Origin: an uncultured Flammeovirgaceae bacterium
Lineage (GTDB): Bacteria; Bacteroidota; Bacteroidia; Cytophagales; Cyclobacteriaceae
DNA: 5,167 nucleotides
Direction of reading: 5' to 3'
NCBI GenBank assembly: GCA_937138955.1
Contig: CAKZPJ010000597.1
Coordinates: 1 to 5,167 of the forward strand
Shown here piece after piece: positions 1 to 5,167 of this stretch (position 1 is the stretch's first letter; each line of letters starts with the position of its first letter). Made by a program: the position numbers and the translations under genes. The notes beneath the pieces are model-generated. The model saw only the letters and a list, made by a program, of their open reading frames with translations, was not told the DNA's origin and made no database searches.

Positions 1-1344
1 AAACCCAATATTCCGGTTGTGATGATCACTAAGAGCGAGGAAGAGATGATTATGGAGCAAGCCATTGGCGCAAAAATCAGCGATTACCTGATTAAGCCGC
101 TTAACCCAAACCAGATTCTGCTCTCTATCAAAAAGATTCTGGATAACCGACGGTTGGTTACTGAGAAAACTAATATGAGCTATCAGCAGGATTTTCGGAA
201 CCTCAGCATGGCTTACAGCGATGATATTGATCACCGGGAGTGGATTGAAATTTACCGAAAGCTAATTTTTTGGGAGCTAGAAATTGATAATACCGAAGAG
301 CGAAGTATGTCGGAAGTGCTCGACAACCAAAAAGATGAAGCCAACTCCAACTTTGCTCGTTTCATTACCGATAACTATGATTTGTGGTTAAATGAAGTGG
401 GAGTAGATAAACCATTACTCTCGCACGAGTTGATGACCAAGCGAATTTTTCCTGAGCTAAAAGCGGATCAACCGCTCTTCTTTATTCTGATTGATAACTT
501 ACGCTTCGATCAGTGGAAAATCATTGAACCCATTATTGCCGATCATTATACGGTAGAAGAAGAATCGTCGATGTACTCTATTTTACCGACTACCACAGCT
601 TTTTCGCGCAATTCCATTTTTTCAGGAATGTTACCTGCCGAAATGGCGAAGTACCACTCCGATATTTGGGTGGGTGACGATCAGGAAGAAGGTAAAAATA
701 ATCACGAACACGAGTTTTTGAAGCGACAGCTCAAGAAGAATCGCTTGGACATAAAAAGTAGCTACCACAAGATTATCCGTACTGAGCAGGGCAAACAGTT
801 GTTAGATAATGTCCCCAACCTGATGAAAAACGATCTGAACGTAGTGGTCTATAACTTTGTAGACATGCTTTCTCACGCTCGCACCGATATGGAAATGATC
901 CGAGAGCTGGCTCCCGATGAGGCTGCTTATCGCTCTATTACCAAATCTTGGTTTTTGCATTCTCCTTTGCTCGACCTATTCAAGTGGCTATCGAGGGAGT
1001 CGGTAAAAGTTGTTGTGGCGACTGATCATGGTACCATTCGAGTAAAACGCCCCGCGAAAATTATTGGCGATCGGAATACCAACACCAATTTGCGCTACAA
1101 GCAGGGGAAAAATCTCAACTTCGATAATAACCGAGTGTTTGCCGTACGTCGTCCAGAAGATTTGCATCTGCCTCGCCTAAATGTATCAACCACGTACGCT
1201 TTTGCTACGCAGGATTACTTCTTTGCGTATCCTAACAATTACAATTATTACGTGAATTACTACCGAGACACTTTCCAGCATGGGGGAGTATCCTTAGAAG
1301 AAATGATTGTGCCACTGATTACCCTAACTCCCAAGAATGCCTAG
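1..1344 (+). CDS. porX: PorX-type response regulator with PglZ/alkaline-phosphatase-like domain (5' partial)
   Basis: The reading frame is open from the first base, so the N-terminus lies outside the window; the GTG at 19 is internal. Numbering from base 1 (447 residues visible), residues 1-48 are the last half of a CheY-like receiver: the strand VVMIT carries the conserved Thr10, and YLIKP carries the conserved Lys32. The phosphoacceptor Asp would be in the missing part, roughly 70 residues. A helical linker (about 50-150) follows, then a PglZ/alkaline-phosphatase-superfamily domain. Its likely metal and catalytic residues are Asp165 (LIDN), the Thr run 197-199 (PTTTA), Asp288 and His292 (VDMLSH), Asp342-His343 (TDHG) and His427 (QHGG). 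In the known family, PorX is phosphorylated in the PorXY system, has phosphodiesterase activity on nucleotides, and controls type IX secretion. It heads an apparent operon and overlaps tsaE by 8 nt. The family assignment is strong; the T9SS role is inferred from the family. Confidence 0.9.
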   Translation, partial: KPNIPVVMITKSEEEMIMEQAIGAKISDYLIKPLNPNQILLSIKKILDNRRLVTEKTNMSYQQDFRNLSMAYSDDIDHREWIEIYRKLIFWELEIDNTEERSMSEVLDNQKDEANSNFARFITDNYDLWLNEVGVDKPLLSHELMTKRIFPELKADQPLFFILIDNLRFDQWKIIEPIIADHYTVEEESSMYSILPTTTAFSRNSIFSGMLPAEMAKYHSDIWVGDDQEEGKNNHEHEFLKRQLKKNRLDIKSSYHKIIRTEQGKQLLDNVPNLMKNDLNVVVYNFVDMLSHARTDMEMIRELAPDEAAYRSITKSWFLHSPLLDLFKWLSRESVKVVVATDHGTIRVKRPAKIIGDRNTNTNLRYKQGKNLNFDNNRVFAVRRPEDLHLPRLNVSTTYAFATQDYFFAYPNNYNYYVNYYRDTFQHGGVSLEEMIVPLITLTPKNA

Positions 1345-1774
1345 AGATGAATGGGTTCATGAAGCAGTGCAGGAAGTAAACTTGTCTCAAGTTGCTGAGA
1401 AGTTGATTAATTGGGGAGATTCTTACGATATTTGGCTATTTCAGGGAGATTTGGGAGCAGGAAAAACCACATTGATTAAAGAATTGGGTCAGCATTGGAA
1501 AGTAGTAGATCAGATGAGTAGCCCAACATTTTCCATTGTGAATGAATACGAGACGTCGGGCGGACAGCGTATTTATCATTTCGATTTTTATCGCCTGAAG
1601 CATGAATCAGAGGCCCTAGATATTGGTGCTGAAGAATATTTTGATTCAGGAAGTTACTGTCTAATTGAATGGCCTGAAAAAATTCCTAATTTGCTGCCGG
1701 ATCGGCACCTTCAAATTTTTTTAGAAGTACAGCCCGATCAGAGTCGCACTATTTACGCGTCTAAACATGAATGA
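1337..1774 (+). CDS. tsaE: tRNA threonylcarbamoyladenosine biosynthesis ATPase TsaE
   Basis: This is a complete 145-residue protein, the usual TsaE length. It is the cytoplasmic P-loop ATPase that works with TsaB and TsaD to place threonylcarbamoyl on A37 of ANN-decoding tRNAs. Visible hallmarks in order: Walker A GDLGAGKTT (37-45, Lys43 and Thr44), the SPTFSIVNEY segment (62-71) that acts as the switch region, HFDFYRL (81-87) with the conserved Asp83, and the family signature IEWPE (110-114) with Glu111-Trp112. The start ATG at 1337 is the only ATG that precedes the N-terminal helix in this frame. It lies inside the end of porX (ATGCCTAG, stop TAG at 1342-1344), so translation is probably coupled. 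No clear Shine-Dalgarno is visible. The gene ends overlapping ald by another 8 nt. Nothing is missing from the motif set. Confidence 0.95.
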   Translation: MPRDEWVHEAVQEVNLSQVAEKLINWGDSYDIWLFQGDLGAGKTTLIKELGQHWKVVDQMSSPTFSIVNEYETSGGQRIYHFDFYRLKHESEALDIGAEEYFDSGSYCLIEWPEKIPNLLPDRHLQIFLEVQPDQSRTIYASKHE

Positions 1775-3020
1775 CTCAACTAAGCCGGAAACGCTAGTAA
1801 GCACATCATCTTCTGAGATTAAAGAGCTTGCCAAAGAGCAGGTATTATATCCTCAGGAGCAGTTAGCGACGGTAAAAGAAAGCAATAAGTCGCTTCAGAT
1901 CGGAATTCCAAAGGAGGTATCTCCGCAGGAAAATCGTTTGTTACTTACCCCATCTTCCGTAGGAGTAATTACTAACCTGGGGCACCGGGTGAAGATAGAA
2001 ACCGAAGCTGGGGTCGATGCTAAATTTTCTGATAACGAGTACAGTGAGTCTGGGGCAAAAATTGTGTATTCGGCTAAAGAAGCCTTTGATGCAGAAATTG
2101 TGCTTAAGGTTGCCCCACCTACGCTAGAAGAGATTGAGTATCTTCCTGTAGGGTCTACATTAATCTCGGCGTTGCACATGGGTAATCAAACTCCCGAATT
2201 TATCCATGCGCTGAATAAGCGAAAAATTACTGGAGTAGCTTTTGAGTTTATTGAAGACAAGGTAGGCGGTATGCCCGTAGTTCGGGCTATGAGCGAGATT
2301 GCTGGTAGTACGGTAATGACGGTGGCGGCTCACTATCTAAGCAGTAGTACCAACGGTAGTGGAATAATTTTGGGTGGTATTACGGGAGTGCCTCCTACCA
2401 AGGTAGTGATTTTGGGAGCGGGCACGGTGGGAGAATACGCTGCTCGTACTGCTATCGGCCTGGGTGCCGAAGTAAAAATATTTGATAATCAACTGTATAA
2501 ACTACGTCGGATAAAGCACACGTTGGGCCAGCAGATATACACTTCAACGATGGATGTGGTCACGCTAAGCAATGCGTTGGAAGAGGCGGATGTAGTGATT
2601 GGAGCTATCCGAGCCGAAAAGGGAACCAACCGCATGGTGATAACCGAAGAGATGGTGGCTAACATGAAAGCCGAATCTGTGATTGTAGATGTGAGTATTG
2701 ATCAGGGAGGTTGTATTGAGACGTCGGAAATAACCAGCCTAAAGAAGCCAGTCTTCCGTAAGTACAACGTAATTCACTACTGCGTACCCAATATTGCTTC
2801 GCGGGTGCCGCGTACGGCCACCACCGTATTTAGTAATATTTTCACTCCTATTCTCTCGCAAGTTTGCGATGCCGGCGGAGTAGACGAAATGATTTATAAC
2901 TACCGCTGGTTTATGAAGGGCATCTACACCTACCGAGGCAGCCTCACTAATGCCGCTATCGGCAAAAAATTCAACCTTCGCTCCCGCGACTTGCACCTGC
3001 TGATGGCGGCGCGGATTTAG
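1767..3020 (+). CDS. ald: alanine dehydrogenase (NAD-dependent)
   Basis: This 417-residue cytoplasmic enzyme is predicted to interconvert L-alanine and pyruvate plus ammonia with NAD. The catalytic core begins at IGIPKE (45-50). Substrate and catalytic positions, placed by comparison with the family as I remember it, are Arg57 (QENRLLLTP), Lys114 (VLKVAPP) and His137 (ALHMG). The Rossmann nucleotide loop is GAGTVG (217-222), and Asp240 (KIFDN) at the end of the next strand favours NAD over NADP. Other hallmarks are VDVSIDQGG (308-315 region, Asp312) and HYCVPNIASRVPRTAT (337-352). The first 43 residues are a polar, Ser/Glu/Lys-rich extension absent from the Mycobacterium/Bacillus enzymes; similar extensions occur in Bacteroidota. 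The ATG at 1767 overlaps the tsaE stop (ATGAATGA), matching the coupling at the upstream junction. No Shine-Dalgarno is evident. A hairpin lies 28 nt beyond the stop. A transhydrogenase alpha subunit is a related alternative, but the single-chain length and motifs favour alanine dehydrogenase. Confidence 0.92.
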   Translation: MNDSTKPETLVSTSSSEIKELAKEQVLYPQEQLATVKESNKSLQIGIPKEVSPQENRLLLTPSSVGVITNLGHRVKIETEAGVDAKFSDNEYSESGAKIVYSAKEAFDAEIVLKVAPPTLEEIEYLPVGSTLISALHMGNQTPEFIHALNKRKITGVAFEFIEDKVGGMPVVRAMSEIAGSTVMTVAAHYLSSSTNGSGIILGGITGVPPTKVVILGAGTVGEYAARTAIGLGAEVKIFDNQLYKLRRIKHTLGQQIYTSTMDVVTLSNALEEADVVIGAIRAEKGTNRMVITEEMVANMKAESVIVDVSIDQGGCIETSEITSLKKPVFRKYNVIHYCVPNIASRVPRTATTVFSNIFTPILSQVCDAGGVDEMIYNYRWFMKGIYTYRGSLTNAAIGKKFNLRSRDLHLLMAARI

Positions 3021-3048
3021 TTTTAATAAAACTTGATTTCATGGAAGG

Positions 3049-3069
3049 CTGAGCATAATGCTCAGTTTG
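3049..3069. terminator. hairpin between convergent genes, probable intrinsic terminator
   Basis: A perfect 7-bp inverted repeat, CTGAGCA (3049-3055) and TGCTCAG (3059-3065), encloses a 3-nt loop TAA. On the plus strand it is followed by TTTGTATATT, a weak T-tract. It sits in the 59-nt gap between the ald stop at 3020 and the stop of the minus-strand 52-aa gene at 3080, so it could serve both transcripts. For the minus strand the nearest T-run (complement of AATAAAA at 3025-3031) is well separated from the stem, so termination in that direction is less convincing. Confidence 0.6.
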
Positions 3070-3079
3070 TATATTCGTT

Positions 3080-3238
3080 TTAGCGGTTGTCACCTACTGG
3101 CTTAAACTTATTGAGCTTTTCCGCAGATTCTCGGAAATACTCTTTTTCTTCCTCAAAGGTCATATTTCGGATATCCTTTCCGATCTGAATTCGTCTGCTT
3201 TGCATCAATTCAACGGCATCGAATTCTTTATTATTCAT
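3080..3238 (-). CDS. small hypothetical protein, 52 aa, coupled to the 376-aa gene
   Basis: An intact 52-codon ORF reads ATG at 3238-3236 to TAA at 3082-3080. It begins MNNKEFDAVELMQSRRIQIG, continues through a DIRNMTFEEEKEYFRESAEKL stretch split by charged residues, and ends KPVGDNR. It looks like two short amphipathic helices joined at the MTFEEE turn, with many Glu/Lys/Arg, no membrane segment and no signal peptide. Its start overlaps the stop of the upstream 376-aa gene by 8 nt (ATGAATAA), the overlap type seen at real junctions elsewhere in the window, and this is the main reason for accepting so short a gene. The shape (FDxVxLM...R...MTxEEExxYF) recalls small uncharacterised bacterial proteins, some of which I remember beside toxin genes; an antitoxin or partner-subunit role is only a guess. 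No function is assigned. Confidence 0.72.
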   Translation of the reverse strand: MNNKEFDAVELMQSRRIQIGKDIRNMTFEEEKEYFRESAEKLNKFKPVGDNR

Positions 3239-4361
3239 CCATTGATATTGTCATTTCTAGCATCCTGATAAAAGACGATTTTCGGGAGTATTCTGATGTG
3301 ATTTGGTTCAGAAATGTATTGAAATCACTTTGGGTGTTGAAATACTCATTCATTGATTTTAACTCCTGTAGTTTGGATACGGCGATCTTATAATATTTAC
3401 TGTTTCCCAGTTCTATATTTTCGATAATCTCTTGTTTTATCTTGTCTTCATTTTGAAGAATATCATTCATTTTCTTCAATTCTTGCTGGGCTTTTTCCTG
3501 CTGCTCCACCTTCCTTCTGGATTGCTCTACTACCGCCGCTTTTTCTCCAATTTCAGCCAATCGTATCTGTTCATCTTCGCCTTTATTGGCTTTTTTATCT
3601 CCCAACTCCTTTACCAACCGGGCTTTCAGGTTGGGTTCATCTCTTAATATCATTTGTAAATATTGAGCCATTCTATCTTTAGGCATTCTGAAAATTCGGT
3701 CTTCAAAATCAGTTTCTCCTTCTTCCTGTTTACTATACAATTGCATAACATCTAACCAATCCTGACTAACCAGGCAAAATTCTTGGGCGGCGCGACCGCT
3801 TGCGTTTAAAGGAAGTAAATTGGGGGGAATCAAGCTTGCGTCGAAGCTATAATCGAACTCAAACTCGTCGCTTTTATACAAATCCTCTAAAAAACGTAAC
3901 CACATCACGAATAGCGATTGGTAATCCCCCCGCATGATCTCATCCCGGATATTTAGAAATTCTTCTCCGTAGTTATCTTCTTCTATCCATCCTAATCCGT
4001 CTTCTTCACTGAAACTAATATCAAGAATGACAAACTCTGACTTCTTGAATATTCGTATATCTTGGGCGTAGCTAGAAATAACACTAATCCTGTATTTTCT
4101 GAGGAATTCGTAATCAACTAAGTCAGCGGGAAACTTCATCATTATTCGCTTGCTTCCCCAGTTAGCGATATAGAACATAAAGTCGAAATAGTTTATCAGG
4201 ACTTCTTCCTCGTCGTAACGAAAGTCACTATAGCTATACGTAAACACGGCTTTTCGTGACGAAAGTTGAACTCGACTTGACATTCCCCGAACTGATTCTA
4301 AATCTTCTGAATTTAAAGGTTTGTCTACTGCGTGGAATTCATAATATTGGAACTCGCTCAT
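3231..4361 (-). CDS. uncharacterised 376-aa protein with C-terminal coiled coil
   Basis: Complete ORF from ATG 4361 to TAA 3231. I do not know a function. The N-terminal part (1-120) opens MSEFQYYEFHAVDKPLN and contains NYFDFMFYIANWGSKRIMMKFP (57-78, interrupted here by no gap), rich in aromatic residues and probably a globular beta/alpha domain. Residues 120-220 are acidic (EEDGLGWIEEDNYGEE, DEFEFDYSFD). Residues 225-320 are Lys/Glu/Gln-rich and look like a long coiled coil. The last 55 residues form a helical region ending RKSSFIRMLEM. From memory, a family with the same MSEYQYYEF opening, the ANWG motif and a KPSFLERL-like tail exists in distant bacteria and is annotated hypothetical; I cannot verify this here. 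No signal peptide or membrane helix is seen, so it is probably cytoplasmic. It overlaps the 52-aa gene by 8 nt, implying a two-gene unit. A weak AAAG lies just before the start. Confidence 0.85.
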   Translation of the reverse strand: MSEFQYYEFHAVDKPLNSEDLESVRGMSSRVQLSSRKAVFTYSYSDFRYDEEEVLINYFDFMFYIANWGSKRIMMKFPADLVDYEFLRKYRISVISSYAQDIRIFKKSEFVILDISFSEEDGLGWIEEDNYGEEFLNIRDEIMRGDYQSLFVMWLRFLEDLYKSDEFEFDYSFDASLIPPNLLPLNASGRAAQEFCLVSQDWLDVMQLYSKQEEGETDFEDRIFRMPKDRMAQYLQMILRDEPNLKARLVKELGDKKANKGEDEQIRLAEIGEKAAVVEQSRRKVEQQEKAQQELKKMNDILQNEDKIKQEIIENIELGNSKYYKIAVSKLQELKSMNEYFNTQSDFNTFLNQITSEYSRKSSFIRMLEMTISMDE

Positions 4362-4387
4362 ATCTTTAATTTCTGTATTTCAGTTTG

Positions 4388-4463
4388 TCGCGTAGAACGG
4401 TTTGGTTAGCCGTATTATAGAGCGAAGCGGAATATTGTCGGCCGCTCTAGCTGTTCTGCGCGG
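4388..4463. repeat. nested imperfect palindrome, about 76 nt
   Basis: The outer arms are GCGTAGAACGG (4390-4400) and CTGTTCTGCGC (4451-4461). On a plus-sense RNA all 11 positions pair, two as G-U wobbles, and the stem can grow by C4389-G4462 and U4388-G4463. Inside it is a perfect 7-bp repeat, TAGAGCG (4418-4424) and CGCTCTA (4443-4449), with an 18-nt loop. The CGGTT...AGCCG pairing at 4398-4412 competes with the outer stem. It is GC-richer than the flanking AT-rich DNA and lies between a broken ORF (stop 4492) and the 376-aa gene. It could be a folded RNA, an operator, a cruciform recombination site or a relic of a small mobile element. Only the symmetry is observed. Confidence 0.55.
4414..4441 (-). 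promoter_or_regulatory. possible promoter for the 376-aa/52-aa pair
   Basis: On the minus strand TATAAT (4419-4414) is preceded, 16 nt upstream, by CCGACA (4441-4436), four of six matches to a sigma-70 -35 hexamer. It would start transcription about 45 nt before the ATG at 4361. Caveats: primary promoters in Bacteroidota usually follow a TTG / TAnnTTTG pattern instead, and these hexamers fall inside a palindrome whose base content may be set by something else. Confidence 0.25.
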
Positions 4464-4491
4464 AGTTCACCTTTCAATTTCAGTCCAAATT

Positions 4492-4713
4492 TTATGTAGC
4501 AACTAAGTCAGTGGGGTTGATATTTAGTTCTTGAAGCTTCTCTTTTAGTTCTCCTAAAAATTGTTCTCTACGGTATTTATACTGAATCAGCATCAAATCT
4601 TCCTGATCTCCTTTATCTTGGTGCGAAGAGATCATCTCATCAACTGATTTTATTTATTCTAATAAATCAGAGACTCTCGCTATTCTCTTATTGTTGATTT
4701 CTGCATTTTCCAT
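4492..4713 (-). pseudogene. 73-codon ORF with one internal stop, hypothetical
   Basis: Read from ATG 4713 the frame runs for 74 codons to TAA at 4494-4492, and only one codon is disabling: TAA at 4656-4654. It begins MENAEINNKRIARVSDLLE, has the stop, then continues IKSVDEMISSHQDKGDQ and on to QYKYRREQFLGELKEKL and NINPTDLVAT. The part after the stop keeps the same frame and the same helical, Glu/Lys-rich character, so a single G-to-T type change (GAA to TAA) in a formerly intact gene of about 73 aa is the simplest reading. The downstream half has its own ATG at 4635 and could yield a 47-residue product. The start lies 5 nt after the stop of the upstream broken ORF, as in an operon. The family is not recognised. 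A sequencing error at one base would restore the gene. Confidence 0.55.
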
Positions 4714-4718
4714 CTTCT

Positions 4719-5033
4719 CTAGTCTTTTTCTTTAAATTCAAGTTCAACATACCCTTTTAGATGCCTTTTCTCTCTTTTGTCTTTACTACTTTTTGTGAAC
4801 CAATCAGTCTAATACAATATATTTGATCTCGTATAGGATCGTAATGTATGACCTTCTGGATAGACAATCAACAGGTAAGCATCTAACCCATATTTTTTTG
4901 GAGCATCATTCCTGATAAATTCTCTTCTGATGGTAACCTCTTTTTCTTCGATTGCTCTCAAATCAATGATAAGTATCACCCGTACGGATAATTCATTGAT
5001 AGATGATTTAACTTTCCTGAAAAGTCGTATCTA
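4719..5033 (-). pseudogene. degenerate ORF remnant, unrecognised
   Basis: The frame opening after TAG 5033-5031 encodes 73 residues to a TAG at 4811-4809, then 29 more residues (TDWFTKSSKDK... to YVELEFKEKD) to TAG 4721-4719. The central part is protein-like: VRVILIIDLRAIEEKEV, RREFIRNDAPKKYGLDAYLL and IVYPEGHTLRSYTR. There is no ATG in that frame at its head; a GTG at about 4982 is possible. A different frame carries a plausible beginning, ATG 5052 with MVKSNFLDTTFQES, which stops at 5010, suggesting a frameshift near 5000-5010. Taken together this looks like a gene of roughly 110 codons broken by one frameshift and one nonsense codon, just upstream of another broken ORF. Local base content is AT-rich (20 G+C in the 60 bases 4861-4920, counted by hand). 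A chance open frame is the alternative. Confidence 0.45.
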
Positions 5034-5067
5034 AAAAATTACTCTTCACCATAAACTATTGCATAAT

Positions 5068-5167
5068 ATGAACTTATCGGTACTGCTTCTTATTGATGTG
5101 CAACAAGGCCTGGATGATCCGTATTGGGGCAAGCGTAATAATCCTCAGGCGGAACAAAGGATGGCGC
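5068..5167 (+). CDS. isochorismatase-family cysteine hydrolase (3' partial)
   Basis: Only the first 33 codons are in the window, running off its end. The start is MNLSVLLLIDVQQGLDDPYW and continues GKRNNPQAEQRMA. The hydrophobic strand LLLIDVQ with its Asp (residue 10) is the hallmark first strand of the isochorismatase/nicotinamidase-like fold, where that Asp is one of the Asp-Lys-Cys catalytic triad; Lys and Cys would lie downstream. The DDPYWG(K/R)RNNP stretch is typical of a large subgroup annotated as cysteine hydrolases of unknown substrate. ATG 5068 gives the standard distance to this strand. No good Shine-Dalgarno or promoter is visible in the preceding AT-rich DNA. It has the same orientation as the core genes and is divergent from the minus-strand block. 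The substrate cannot be stated. Confidence 0.85.
   Translation, partial: MNLSVLLLIDVQQGLDDPYWGKRNNPQAEQRMA

Noticed and set aside
19..21. GTG as the start of the first gene
   Set aside because: The frame is open to base 1 and the residues before it (KPNIPV) complete the receiver-domain strand, so this is a truncated gene rather than a start.
1895..2179. Minus-strand 94-codon open frame opposite ald
   Set aside because: Antisense to a well-supported catalytic domain; composition is the expected shadow of ald codons and no family is recognisable.
2739..2996. Minus-strand 85-codon open frame opposite the ald C-terminus
   Set aside because: Antisense shadow of conserved ald sequence; no motif or start context of its own.
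3432..3647. Plus-strand 71-codon hydrophobic frame (Phe/Leu-rich, could pass as a membrane peptide)
   Set aside because: It is the complement of the Lys/Glu/Gln-rich coiled coil of the 376-aa gene, which automatically yields Phe/Leu codons antisense.
4388..4471. Integron attC site
   Set aside because: The nested hairpin shape is suggestive, but paired GTTRRRY and RYYYAAC core sites are absent; GTTAGCC and GTTCACC are only near matches and are wrongly arranged.
3054..5067. GCATAAT at 3054-3060 and 5061-5067 as a target-site duplication flanking the minus-strand block
   Set aside because: Only 7 nt, AT-rich, the first copy lies within the terminator hairpin, and no terminal inverted repeats or transposase accompany it; chance is likely.
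1..5167. CRISPR array, tRNA or rRNA gene, transposase or integrase
   Set aside because: No regularly spaced repeats, cloverleaf signatures, rRNA-like sequence or transposase/integrase motifs were seen on either strand.

Overview
The window looks like chromosomal DNA of a Bacteroidota bacterium, probably of the Cytophagales/Flavobacteriia type. The main clue is the first gene, a CheY-like receiver fused to a PglZ/alkaline-phosphatase-like domain. That is the architecture of PorX, the response regulator tied to the type IX secretion system. It is followed by tsaE and an alanine dehydrogenase whose N-terminal extension is typical of Bacteroidota. Shine-Dalgarno sequences are weak or absent throughout, which also fits this phylum. 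The genus cannot be told from the sequence.

Layout. (1) 1-3020, plus strand: a tight core operon porX (5' end cut by the window) - tsaE - ald, in which each junction is an 8-nt start/stop overlap. (2) 3021-3079: a short convergent gap holding a perfect 7-bp hairpin that probably terminates transcription from one or both sides. (3) 3080-5033, minus strand: an accessory block of uncharacterised genes. Read in its own direction it has a broken ORF remnant (about 103 codons, nonsense and probable frameshift), a 73-codon ORF with one internal stop, a GC-richer nested palindrome, an intact 376-aa protein with a C-terminal coiled coil, and a 52-aa acidic/basic helical protein that overlaps the 376-aa gene by 8 nt. 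(4) 5068-end, plus strand: the first 33 codons of an isochorismatase-like cysteine hydrolase.

How the genes fit together. The first three genes serve unrelated core tasks (T9SS regulation, tRNA t6A modification, alanine/pyruvate interconversion) but are probably co-transcribed and translationally coupled. The minus-strand block sits between plus-strand housekeeping-type genes, is AT-richer at its upstream end, has decayed members and encodes no recognisable metabolic function. It looks like accessory DNA in which one two-gene unit (376 aa + 52 aa) remains intact. That pair, and the nested palindrome in front of it, are the best candidates for something undescribed; no function can be assigned from sequence alone.
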